From Methylobacterium sp. Leaf123 (GTDB lineage Bacteria; Pseudomonadota; Alphaproteobacteria; Rhizobiales; Beijerinckiaceae), in NCBI RefSeq assembly GCF_001423405.1, contig NZ_LMNS01000037.1:1-64000 (forward strand): DNA of 64,000 bases, read 5' to 3'. The stretch's first letter is position 1, and every line of letters begins with the position of its first letter. Below the pieces are notes generated by a model. That model worked only from the letters and a program-made list of their open reading frames with translations. It had not been told where the DNA came from and did not search any database. Below are positions 1-7,203 of the stretch, one piece after another. Made by a program: the position numbers and the translations under genes.

Positions 1-99
1 GCACGGTTATGCTGCCGGCGAGTGGTCGGGGTCCACATGGCACGTCCAGATCAGGCTTCAGCACCCTTCTGGAATCACCGCCATCCCGGCCACTCAACC

Positions 100-206
100 C
101 CGGCCAGACATTATCGGACGGGCTCTCAGGCCGGCGCCTCTTGATCGTTGTTTTGACGCGCATTCTTTCGACGAACCGGTTTCCACTTCGTCGGAATGCG
201 CTCTAG
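100..206 (-). repeat. Interspersed 107-bp palindromic element, copy A (diverged)
   Basis: Reading the minus strand from 206, the segment starts CTAGAGCGCATTCCGACGAA and carries the same first hairpin and CAAAACAA spacer as the copies at 15216-15322 and 30701-30807. The second hairpin arm (about 100-135) has diverged and the terminal CTAGAGC match there is lost. It lies in the gene-free left end of the window, where I see nothing else that I can support. Confidence 0.75.
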
Positions 207-295
207 CCGAGACTCGCGACGACGTTGCTTGCGATGCGATGCATGCGCATCGCGGCCCACCGGGCGCATGCGGCCGATGACGTCATTGTCCTCGG

Positions 296-2422
296 TTATT
301 CGACGGCCGGCCGGCCGGGGGCAACCTGATATGGCTCGGCATGCACCGGTCTCGATACGCCCCGTGCCTTGGTGCCAGGCAAGATTTCGAAGCGTGGATC
401 GAAATCCACCATCGTGGCGGCCAGACGCGCCAGGATACTGGCGTCACCTTGAACCTGTGCAGTCCCGTCGGCGATCTGAGCCTCAAGGTTCTTGGCGCCG
501 ACCATTGTCTGCTCAAGATCCGACCGGTTGATGGTGAGCGTCAGGTCGGGCCGTTCGGACTGGAAACCCGCAATGCTGGTCAGCGTCGCGTTCTCCAACT
601 CGACGACGAACCGCTCGCCATTGTCCGGCGTGATCAGGTTGATGGTGAAGCGCATCCCCTCCGCCATGCGGCTGTCCATGCGGATGGCGAGGAAGTTCAG
701 GAACAGCTCGGTCGACATCGCCCGCACCACGTCAGGGCTGCTCGAATTCGCCGTTTCTCCCTCAGGGATACCGCTGCGAAGCTCGTAGGCTCCCGCGAGG
801 AAGCTATTGCGCAGGCCGGGATTCTCTTGCTGGTAGCCAACCTGCTCGAAGATGTCGGCCAAAAGGTCTTTGGCTGCCCTGTTCTGCGGCTCCGCCTGGA
901 CCAACTTGTTGACGATTTCCTGAGCGAGAAGATATTTGCCCTCGTCGTGCAAGCGCCGGCCGCGAGTGAGGATCGCCTCCGCGCCGCCCATCATCTCGAC
1001 GTAGAGGGGGGCGCTCTCGGATGGCGCCAGCGGGACCAGTGTCGCCGGGTTGCAGTCCCAGAAGCCGAGGTAGCGCTGGATCACGCCGCGGCTGTTGTGC
1101 TCGGGCGAGCCGTGATAGCCGCGGCAATACCATTTCTGCTGTAGACTTCGCGGCACCTCGTAGACGGTGTGGATCTCATTGATCGTCACGCCCCGATTCG
1201 CGAGATGGAGGACTTGGTTGTTCATGTGGGCATAGAGGTCGCGTTGCGCCCGCAGCACCTCTTGGATCCGCGCGTTGCTCCAGCGTGGCCAATGGTGCGA
1301 GGCGAACATCACCTCGGCCTCGAAGCCGAAGCGGTAGAGCGCCTCGTTGATGTACTTGGACCAATTGAGGGGATCGCGAACCTGGGCACCCCTCAGCGTG
1401 TAGATGTTGTGCAAGGACGCGATGACGTTCTCGGCCATCCAGAGCGCCTTCCATTCGGGAAGATAGGTGTTCATCTCCCGCGGCGCTTCGGTGTTGGGCG
1501 TGTTCTGGAAGACCATCCGCACGCCATCGACTTCGAATTCCTCGATCGGTTGCTCGACATGCCGCGTTGGAGCGATCAGGCCGCTGGTGCCAGACGAAAC
1601 GCGCTGACCGAGCCCTTGTCCAACATAGCCGTGAGGATCCGACGGCAGCAGGAGCCCATACTGATAGAAGAGCCGCCGGTTCATGGCGTTTCCGGCATAG
1701 ACGTTCTCGGCTACAGTATGGGCCATGAAGCCGGCCGGGGCGATCACCGGCACCCTGCCGGACCGCACATCTTCCTCGTCGAGAATACCGCGCACGCCGC
1801 CCCAGTGGTCCCCGTGCGTGTGGGAGTAGATCACAGCGGAGATCGGTCGGCCTCTGCCCACATGCGTCTGGAATAGCGTCCAGGCGGCGCGTGCCGTTTC
1901 CTGGCTGACGAGCGGATCGAACACGATCCACCCGGACTTTCCGCGCACGATCGTGAGGTCAGAGAGATCGAAGCCGCGCACCTGATAGATGCCGGGCACG
2001 ACTTCGTAGAGCCCGTAATTGTTATTGAGCCGCGAGATCCGAACCAAGGACGGGTGGACGCTGTCGAATGCATCCTGTTCGTCGAGGAAGCGGAACTGCT
2101 GCATGTCCCAAGCGACGTGGCCGGCATCGGCCTTAATGGTCATCTCGGTCATGGGGGCGATGAGCCCCCTTCGCTGCTCCTCGAAGTCCCGGTCATCGGT
2201 GAACGGCAGACCTGCCCCGGCCCGGCGCAAAGCCTCACGGGTAAAGGTCGAGGGCGGCTTGCCCTTCGGGTGGAAATGACCCGCCGAGGGAGGACCGCCC
2301 GCAGGATCGCCGCGATCGCCCTGCGTCCGCGCGAAGCCCCCCTCCACCGCGAAGCCGCTCGCGACGGAGAAGGCCGCGCCGGCCGCCGGAAGGGCCTTGA
2401 TGAACTCGCGTCGCGTCGACAT
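296..2422 (-). CDS. Secreted alkyl/aryl-sulfatase, SdsA-like metallo-beta-lactamase fold
   Basis: A 708-residue protein of the alkyl sulfatase family, which hydrolyses sulfate esters such as SDS to alcohol and sulfate in the periplasm. The start at 2422 gives a clear twin-arginine leader (STRREFIK followed by an Ala-rich hydrophobic stretch) and has a GGGGG stretch just upstream; the longer open frame to 2626 has no such sense. The zinc-binding HTHGDH motif is near residue 200, followed by the alkyl-sulfatase dimerisation region and a C-terminal SCP2-like lipid-binding domain (LTLTINRSDLEQ). Length fits the family. It stands alone, transcribed away from the stress island, with no FNR-like box seen upstream. 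The family assignment is secure; the natural substrate is unknown. Confidence 0.93.
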   Translation of the reverse strand: MSTRREFIKALPAAGAAFSVASGFAVEGGFARTQGDRGDPAGGPPSAGHFHPKGKPPSTFTREALRRAGAGLPFTDDRDFEEQRRGLIAPMTEMTIKADAGHVAWDMQQFRFLDEQDAFDSVHPSLVRISRLNNNYGLYEVVPGIYQVRGFDLSDLTIVRGKSGWIVFDPLVSQETARAAWTLFQTHVGRGRPISAVIYSHTHGDHWGGVRGILDEEDVRSGRVPVIAPAGFMAHTVAENVYAGNAMNRRLFYQYGLLLPSDPHGYVGQGLGQRVSSGTSGLIAPTRHVEQPIEEFEVDGVRMVFQNTPNTEAPREMNTYLPEWKALWMAENVIASLHNIYTLRGAQVRDPLNWSKYINEALYRFGFEAEVMFASHHWPRWSNARIQEVLRAQRDLYAHMNNQVLHLANRGVTINEIHTVYEVPRSLQQKWYCRGYHGSPEHNSRGVIQRYLGFWDCNPATLVPLAPSESAPLYVEMMGGAEAILTRGRRLHDEGKYLLAQEIVNKLVQAEPQNRAAKDLLADIFEQVGYQQENPGLRNSFLAGAYELRSGIPEGETANSSSPDVVRAMSTELFLNFLAIRMDSRMAEGMRFTINLITPDNGERFVVELENATLTSIAGFQSERPDLTLTINRSDLEQTMVGAKNLEAQIADGTAQVQGDASILARLAATMVDFDPRFEILPGTKARGVSRPVHAEPYQVAPGRPAVE

Positions 2423-2486
2423 CCGCTGCCCCCGTTCCGGATGAAAAAAGGCTTTCGGTGAGAGTGGCCCGATTAACGGGCTTCGA

Positions 2487-2753
2487 TCAGCGCCAAGCGC
2501 AGACGCGGCGTCCGCGCCGCCACCAGCAGACCCTGCGGCGGCGCGGGCCGACGACGACGACCCGGGCCTGCTCCACGGGCGAGCCGTCCGTGTCCCCGCC
2601 GGGCGGCGCCGTCCCGAGGGAGCCAACCGTAAGTCCGAGCGGGGCGGCCTCCGCCGCGCCCGGCAGCAGAGCGAGGCCCAGGCCCGCCAGAGCGGCGGAC
2701 GAGATGCGTCCGAGGGCGGCCCGGCGGCTCATCGTTGCGGTCATCGACGTCAT
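2487..2753 (-). CDS. Small exported protein with Arg/Trp/Cys-rich tail
   Basis: An 88-residue protein of unknown function. The start at 2753 is preceded by GGAGG at good spacing. The N-terminus has a positively charged stretch with MSRR and a hydrophobic Ala/Leu segment ending AEA-AP, which looks like a Tat or Sec signal. The mature part is short and Gly/Pro-rich, and ends in a basic tail in which two cysteines flank a WWRRGRR block. Such short secreted proteins with CWW-RR-R-C tails are common hypothetical proteins in Methylobacterium and relatives (from memory). It lies 64 nt upstream of the sulfatase on the same strand and could be co-transcribed. Confidence 0.6.
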   Translation of the reverse strand: MTSMTATMSRRAALGRISSAALAGLGLALLPGAAEAAPLGLTVGSLGTAPPGGDTDGSPVEQARVVVVGPRRRRVCWWRRGRRVCAWR

Positions 2754-2778
2754 GGCTGTTCCTCCGTGCTGAAAACCG

Positions 2779-3390
2779 TCACCGCGGCCCCGCGCCGATG
2801 CGGTACGGCGTGGCGGCCGCTGCGAGCTGCGGTCTTCCGAACAGGCCGACCCAAAGCCACGACAGGCCCGCGGCCAGCAGGTCGCACGAGACGAACAGCC
2901 CGATCGCCCACAGGCCCGAATACGGCCACTGCGCGATGATGGCCGCGCCGAGCAGCACCGAGAGGAGCGCGAATAGAATCACCGCGGCGCGGGAGGCCTG
3001 CGCCTCGTGGGCGATGCCCCAAAGCGCGCGCGCCACGCCCGAGGCGATCAGGGTCGCGCCGAGGACGAGGGTGAGCGCGAGCGAGGCTTCGAGCGGCCGG
3101 AGGACCGCATAGAGGCCGCCGAAGAGGTAGAGCAGGCCGGCCAGGAACCGGACGGCGCGCGAACGCCACGCCTCGGTCTCCCGCGGATTCATGAGGGCCT
3201 CGATGATCTCGACGATCCCGGCCACGAGCAGCAGCGCCCCGTACCAAAGTGTGCTCACGGCCGTGAGCGTCACCACCATGAACAGGCCGCCGATGCCGAG
3301 CAGGAGCAGCAGGGCACCGGCCCCGGTGAACCACCATCGGCTGCGCCCCGCGGTATCGGCCGTACCGTTGAAGGCTGCGATGCTGACCAT
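2779..3390 (-). CDS. HdeD family acid-resistance membrane protein (DUF308)
   Basis: A 203-residue integral membrane protein with about six hydrophobic helices and the paired DUF308 repeats typical of HdeD proteins, which are linked to acid and general stress. The start at 3390 (MVSIAAF) was chosen because AAGGAGAG precedes it; the longer reading to 3525 adds a non-conserved basic stretch. An FNR/FixK-like box (3481-3494) sits about 97 nt upstream, so low-oxygen control is likely. The exact biochemical role of this family is not established. Confidence 0.88.
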   Translation of the reverse strand: MVSIAAFNGTADTAGRSRWWFTGAGALLLLLGIGGLFMVVTLTAVSTLWYGALLLVAGIVEIIEALMNPRETEAWRSRAVRFLAGLLYLFGGLYAVLRPLEASLALTLVLGATLIASGVARALWGIAHEAQASRAAVILFALLSVLLGAAIIAQWPYSGLWAIGLFVSCDLLAAGLSWLWVGLFGRPQLAAAATPYRIGAGPR

Positions 3391-3480
3391 GCGCACTCTC
3401 CTTCGATGTTCAATGAATGTTGTTCGGTGAGAGGCCCCGATCGATTGGTGCGATTCAGCCTGAAAGCTGAAACGAGCGGG

Positions 3481-3494
3481 TTGAGGTGAATCAA
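3481..3494 (-). promoter_or_regulatory. FNR/FixK-type box upstream of the HdeD gene
   Basis: TTGAG-GTGA-ATCAA, one mismatch to TTGAT-N4-ATCAA. It is centred about 97 nt before the HdeD start at 3390 and lies in the gap between the HdeD and SDR genes. Confidence 0.6.
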
Positions 3495-3537
3495 ATACGC
3501 TCACCGGCGCGCCGATCGCCCGCATGCCGGCCGGTGA

Positions 3538-4563
3538 TCAGGGCAAGAGCCGTGTGGGCCCCTCCGGCGCGAGGCGTCCGACCGAGCTGCCCGCGCAGCC
3601 CATAAGCCAGCTCGCCGCCAGGGCGAGCGCCTCGTCGATCGGCCTCGGGCGATAGCCGAGTTCGCTGCGCGCCTTGCCGTCGTCGAGGGGAACGGAGGCG
3701 AGGGCGAGGCGCACGCCCTCTCGGGTCGCTGCCGGGGGGCGCCGAAGGACGTGGTCGGCGGTCCACTCGGCGAGCGCCGCCACCGTCAGGGCCACGCTGC
3801 CCGGCAGGGCACATGACGGCATCGTCCGGCCCGAGCGGCGCTCCAGCCGGCTCAGAAGCTGGCGCAGCGGCAGGTTCTCCCCGCCGAGCACGTAGCGCTG
3901 CCCCGCACGGCCCCGCTCGCCCACGAGCCGCAGGCCGTCGGCCGCATCGCGGACATCTACGAGGTTCAGCACGCAGTCGAGGAAGGCCGGCGCATGGCCG
4001 TTCAGGAACAGCGACAGCATCGTCGTGGGCGGCGTCATGTTCCAATCCTCGGGGCCGACCGGAACCGTCGGGCTCGCGATCACGACGTCGCGTCCCGCCT
4101 CGGCGGCGGCGAGCGCCGCCCACTCGGCGAGCCACTTCGAGCGCGTGTAGGGGCCGGGCATCCGGTCGAAGGCAGGGAGAACGTCGCCGCGCACCGGCGC
4201 CCCGTCGCGGGAGCCCACCAGCAGGATCGCCTCGGTGGAGCAATGGATCACCCGCACGCCGTGTGGCACGGCGGCCAGGAGATGCTCCGTCCCCATCGCG
4301 TTGACGCGCAGGAAAGCGGCCCGGTCGGGCGCCCAGAGATGCGAGACGCCGGCAAGGTGATAGACCCTTTCGACGCCGTCCATCGCCTGCGAGAGGGCGC
4401 CGGGATCGAGGATCGAGCCGTGGCGGAACTCGGCGCCCGGCGGGAGGGCGCAGGGATCGACGCAGTCGTAGACCCGAACGGCGCGGCCGGCATCGAGCAG
4501 CGAGCGGACGAGATTCCGGCCGATGAAGCCGCATCCACCGGTGACGAGATCGAGCGCGGGCAT
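3538..4563 (-). CDS. NAD(P)-dependent epimerase/dehydratase (extended SDR)
   Basis: A 341-residue extended short-chain dehydrogenase. The Rossmann motif GGCGFIG is at residues 8-14, a serine (HCST) and the catalytic YTRSK (YxxxK) follow near residues 120-143. The sequence resembles the dihydroflavonol-reductase / 3-beta-hydroxysteroid dehydrogenase branch, which acts on sugars, steroids or terpenoids; the substrate cannot be read from the sequence. The start at 4563 is preceded by GGGAGG. A perfect FNR/FixK box lies 67 nt upstream (4624-4637). The ATP-grasp gene upstream on the same strand may work with it. Confidence 0.85.
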   Translation of the reverse strand: MPALDLVTGGCGFIGRNLVRSLLDAGRAVRVYDCVDPCALPPGAEFRHGSILDPGALSQAMDGVERVYHLAGVSHLWAPDRAAFLRVNAMGTEHLLAAVPHGVRVIHCSTEAILLVGSRDGAPVRGDVLPAFDRMPGPYTRSKWLAEWAALAAAEAGRDVVIASPTVPVGPEDWNMTPPTTMLSLFLNGHAPAFLDCVLNLVDVRDAADGLRLVGERGRAGQRYVLGGENLPLRQLLSRLERRSGRTMPSCALPGSVALTVAALAEWTADHVLRRPPAATREGVRLALASVPLDDGKARSELGYRPRPIDEALALAASWLMGCAGSSVGRLAPEGPTRLLP

Positions 4564-4623
4564 CGGCCTCCCCCTGCAAACACTGCAAGACTTGCACTGT
4601 CGATGCCACGGAGAAGATGCTCG

Positions 4624-4637
4624 TTGATTTCCATCAA
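4624..4637 (-). promoter_or_regulatory. Perfect FNR/FixK-type box upstream of the SDR gene
   Basis: TTGAT-TTCC-ATCAA, an exact match to the consensus. It is centred about 67 nt before the SDR start. With a class II geometry (centre at -41.5) the transcript would have a leader of roughly 25 nt. It is the best site of the series. Confidence 0.75.
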
Positions 4638-4710
4638 AGCCGAAAATCAACTTACGGCGTTTGCCGTGCTGCGGGGCCGTACCATCGAGATTGATTTGAC
4701 GGATCGATCC

Positions 4711-5928
4711 TCAGACCATCTCCCGGATTCGGCGTGCGGCCTCTGGCGTCAGGAGATGGGCGCCCCAGCCCTTGCCGATCATCGCCTGCGCCGAGCCGGG
4801 CCACGCGAGCAGCATCATCGCCGCCCCGACCACCGGCACCACGCCGGGCGAGTCGAGGCCGGCGGGCGTCAGTTCCTCCCGTGCATCCGCGAAGGGGCCT
4901 GAGTCGGCGAGCAGCTGCGTGATCGTCCCGATGAGGGCGCGGCGGCTGCGGTGGTGCAGGGCTGTGCCGAGCAGCGCCTGAAGGGCGAGCCGCGTGCGCA
5001 CGCCCGGACGTCCGCTCGCACACGGCAGGTCATCGCAGCCGAGCGAGACCCGCACGAGCCGATCCGCGAGGTTGAGCCCTGCGAGCGTCGCGGCCATCGG
5101 CTCGACGAGGCGCGGATTGGCGTCGATGTAGAGCGGATCGCCGCCCGCCTCGTTCGTGAAGTAATCGACCGAGAGAGCACCGTGCCAGGACAGATGCGCG
5201 CCGATCCGGGCGAGGTCGGCTGCGATTGCCGGCCGGTCGACACTCTCCTTGAGGGCTGCGCCGCCGCCCGCGCCCTCGACGAGCCGGCGCGTGGCGTGAA
5301 AGCCGACGAGGCGCCCCGCTTGGAACACCGCCTGGGCCTGCTCCAGCGGCCCGCGCACCCAGCCCTGCAGCAGGATCGGACCGCCTGCCGCCGCCGCACC
5401 GATCTCGGCCAGCGCCCGGTTGCGCTCTGCCGGGCTGCGGATCGGCCATGTGCCACGGCCCGCCGTGCCCAAAACCGTCTTGGCCACGAACGGGAAGCGC
5501 TCGCACCGGGCGAGTTCGCCGGCATCGTCGAGGAGGATCGCCGGGGGCTGCGGCAGGCCGAGTTCGCGCAGGAGGTCGTGGAGTCCGAGCTTCGTCTGTA
5601 GGCGGTCGTAGGCGGCGAAGGCTGGCGCGGCCAGCGCCACGAGCGGGCGCAGCCTGTCGGCGATGCGCGCGACGAGGTAGCCCTGCTCGTGGATCGGCAC
5701 GAGCACGTCGAAGCGGTCCCGTTCCAACACCTGTTCGAGGAAGCGCCGGAAGCCGTCCGGATCGGTGCCGAGCGGCGGACAGCGATAGCGGCGGAGGACC
5801 AAGCGCGAGAACCGCCCGAGACAGATCGGCGCCGGGTCGCAATAGGCGACCGCGTGGCCCGCCAGGGCCAGGGCGGTGATCGCTTCGCGAGCGGAGGTGC
5901 TGCTGCCTTCAGTGAGGAGGACGCGCAT
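4711..5928 (-). CDS. ATP-grasp domain protein, carbamoyl-phosphate-synthase-like
   Basis: A 405-residue protein with a pre-ATP-grasp N-terminus (MRVLLTEGSSTSAREAI), a central ATP-grasp fold (VAKTVLGTAGRGTW, LLQGWVRG) and the metal-binding strand YIDANPRLVEP near residue 285. ATP-grasp enzymes activate a carboxylate as acyl phosphate for ligation to an amine or thiol; here the substrate is unknown. The start at 5928 was chosen for homology; an in-frame ATG at 6012 adds a basic non-conserved leader. It is transcribed towards the SDR gene, and a box at 6004-6017 precedes it. The pairing with an SDR suggests a small biosynthetic or tailoring unit (inference). Confidence 0.8.
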   Translation of the reverse strand: MRVLLTEGSSTSAREAITALALAGHAVAYCDPAPICLGRFSRLVLRRYRCPPLGTDPDGFRRFLEQVLERDRFDVLVPIHEQGYLVARIADRLRPLVALAAPAFAAYDRLQTKLGLHDLLRELGLPQPPAILLDDAGELARCERFPFVAKTVLGTAGRGTWPIRSPAERNRALAEIGAAAAGGPILLQGWVRGPLEQAQAVFQAGRLVGFHATRRLVEGAGGGAALKESVDRPAIAADLARIGAHLSWHGALSVDYFTNEAGGDPLYIDANPRLVEPMAATLAGLNLADRLVRVSLGCDDLPCASGRPGVRTRLALQALLGTALHHRSRRALIGTITQLLADSGPFADAREELTPAGLDSPGVVPVVGAAMMLLAWPGSAQAMIGKGWGAHLLTPEAARRIREMV

Positions 5929-6003
5929 GCCGGCCTTCGCGGATCGCGCCGGCCTTCGCGGTCGGCGCCGCCCGATCCGATTCTCCGTTCGGGCGAGCCG
6001 ACA

Positions 6004-6017
6004 TTGACTCATCTCAA
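6004..6017. promoter_or_regulatory. FNR/FixK-like box between the ATP-grasp gene and the aquaporin remnant
   Basis: TTGAC-TCAT-CTCAA, two mismatches to the consensus, symmetrical. It lies about 82 nt from each of the diverging starts (ATP-grasp at 5928, aquaporin remnant at 6093) and could serve both. Confidence 0.5.
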
Positions 6018-6092
6018 ATCGGCCGCCCCGCCGCCCGGATACGGATGGTGTTACGACGTGGCGGGATTTGGGCTCGACCGGGGGAAACTCGG

Positions 6093-6608
6093 ATGGAGTT
6101 CCGAAAATACGTGGCCGAGACCATCTGCACCGTCTGGCCCACCTTCGCCGGCTGCGGCAGCGCCGTGCTCGCAGCGGCCATCCCGCAAGTCGGTATCAGG
6201 CTGCCGGGCGTGGCGCTGGAGCATCGTGCCGAAAGGGGGCCCCCGACTTTCCGAAAAATACATTGCAAAGACAAGACGATAGAGCATCGTGCCGGACCTG
6301 ATATTCGGCACGCTGCTTTGGCGTTCGGGTTGAGCGTCGTGACGATGGCCTACGCCATCGGCCACGTCTCGGGCTGCCGCCTCAATCCGGCCGTGACCTG
6401 CGGGCTCGCCAAGGGTTTTGCCGCCAACGGCTACGGCGAGCATTTGCCGGGGCGCTACTCGATGATGGCCTGCCTCCTCTCGGAGGTGATGCTCACGATG
6501 ACGTTCCTGTTCGTCATCATGCTGTGGCGGGCGATTGCGGCCGAGATCGACAAGGATCTCACCAAGCACACGGCCGAGGAGATCGGCCGCTGCCGGAGCC
6601 ATGCCTGA
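6093..6608 (+). pseudogene. aqpZ: Aquaporin Z remnant, interrupted and truncated
   Basis: The N-terminal half of an AqpZ-type water channel is recognisable: GCGSAVLAAA, then AFGLSVVTMAYAIGH and the first SGCRLNPAV (NPA) motif. Three lesions are visible. An in-frame segment of about 102 nt (6216-6317) of repeat DNA sits between GVAL and AFGL. A block that normally follows the first NPA motif (about 45 residues) is missing, so that NPAVTCGL runs directly into FAANGYGEH. After LFVIML the sequence no longer resembles aquaporin, so the second NPA half is gone. The frame is still open to 6608, but a working channel is not plausible. It belongs to the FixK-box island. Confidence 0.8.
6216..6317 (+). 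repeat. Palindromic element, copy D (divergent), inserted in aqpZ
   Basis: The segment shares the plan of the 107-bp element: an end CTGGAGC (CTAGAGC in copies B and C), a first hairpin, an AAAGACAAG spacer, TAGAG, then CCGGACCTGAT and a second stem with perfect arms CGTGCCG and CGGCACG. Sequence identity to copies B and C is low outside these blocks. It separates two blocks that are contiguous in normal aquaporins, which marks it as an insertion. Confidence 0.6.
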
Positions 6609-6744
6609 CACCGCGCCGAAGCGAGACGGGACCGTCCGGGCGCCCTTCTGGCGGGCGATCGACCGGTTCTACGCCGCTCCCTATGGACTGCCCTGGCGCG
6701 GGAAAATGCCGGCTGGCACTTCGAGGCTTTTGGAGGAGGCCCGC

Positions 6745-7113
6745 ATGAGGCACGACGCGACATCCCGAGGCGGTGGATCGGCCGCGCAGCTTGAGCCGCG
6801 TCACGATCCGTCTTCCGTCTTGCGCGGACCCGAACCGCATCCGCCCTGCGGCCCGCCGCCGCTGGAGGTCGAGCCGAGGCCGGCTCCGGCCCTGCCGCCG
6901 CATTCCCCGGCGACCGCTGGCCCTTCCGCCGCCCCGCTGCACCCTTCCTCCGGCGCGACGCCTGGGATCCCGCCTTTCGGTCCACCGCGGTTCGAGGTCG
7001 AACCGGACTTCGTCCACCATCTCGGCCCCCATTCCCCGGCCCTGCCGGAGGAGGCGGCACGCCCTGAGGGCGGCGGAATTCCCAGTTCTCCTGCTTCCCC
7101 TCGTCCGGATTGA
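6745..7113 (+). CDS. Hypothetical Pro-rich protein with internal duplication
   Basis: A possible 122-residue protein, not recognised. The start at 6745 has a good GGAGGAGG site. The product is rich in Pro, His and Glu and contains two copies of a block, PPPLEVEP...PHSPA (about residues 35-55) and PPRFEVEP...PHSPA (about 80-100). Open frames also run on the opposite strand here, including one beginning MRWINPDEGKQENWE at about 7121, so the coding strand is not certain. No domain is visible. The stretch 6609-7203 otherwise holds only a weak half-match to the FNR box (TTGAT-CCAT-CGCAT at 7110-7123). Confidence 0.33.
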   Translation: MRHDATSRGGGSAAQLEPRHDPSSVLRGPEPHPPCGPPPLEVEPRPAPALPPHSPATAGPSAAPLHPSSGATPGIPPFGPPRFEVEPDFVHHLGPHSPALPEEAARPEGGGIPSSPASPRPD

Positions 7114-7203
7114 TCCATCGCATGTCGGGCCCGGCGGGCCTGCCTAGCGTGGTCACGAACGCAGCCTGGAGAAGGCCGGGGCTCTGCCGGCCGGGGAGGC
7201 ACG

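Noticed and set aside
7110..7123. TTGAT-CCAT-CGCAT before the phosphoribosyltransferase-esterase gene as an eleventh FNR-like box
   Set aside because: Only the left half fits; the right half has three mismatches, so I list it as too weak.
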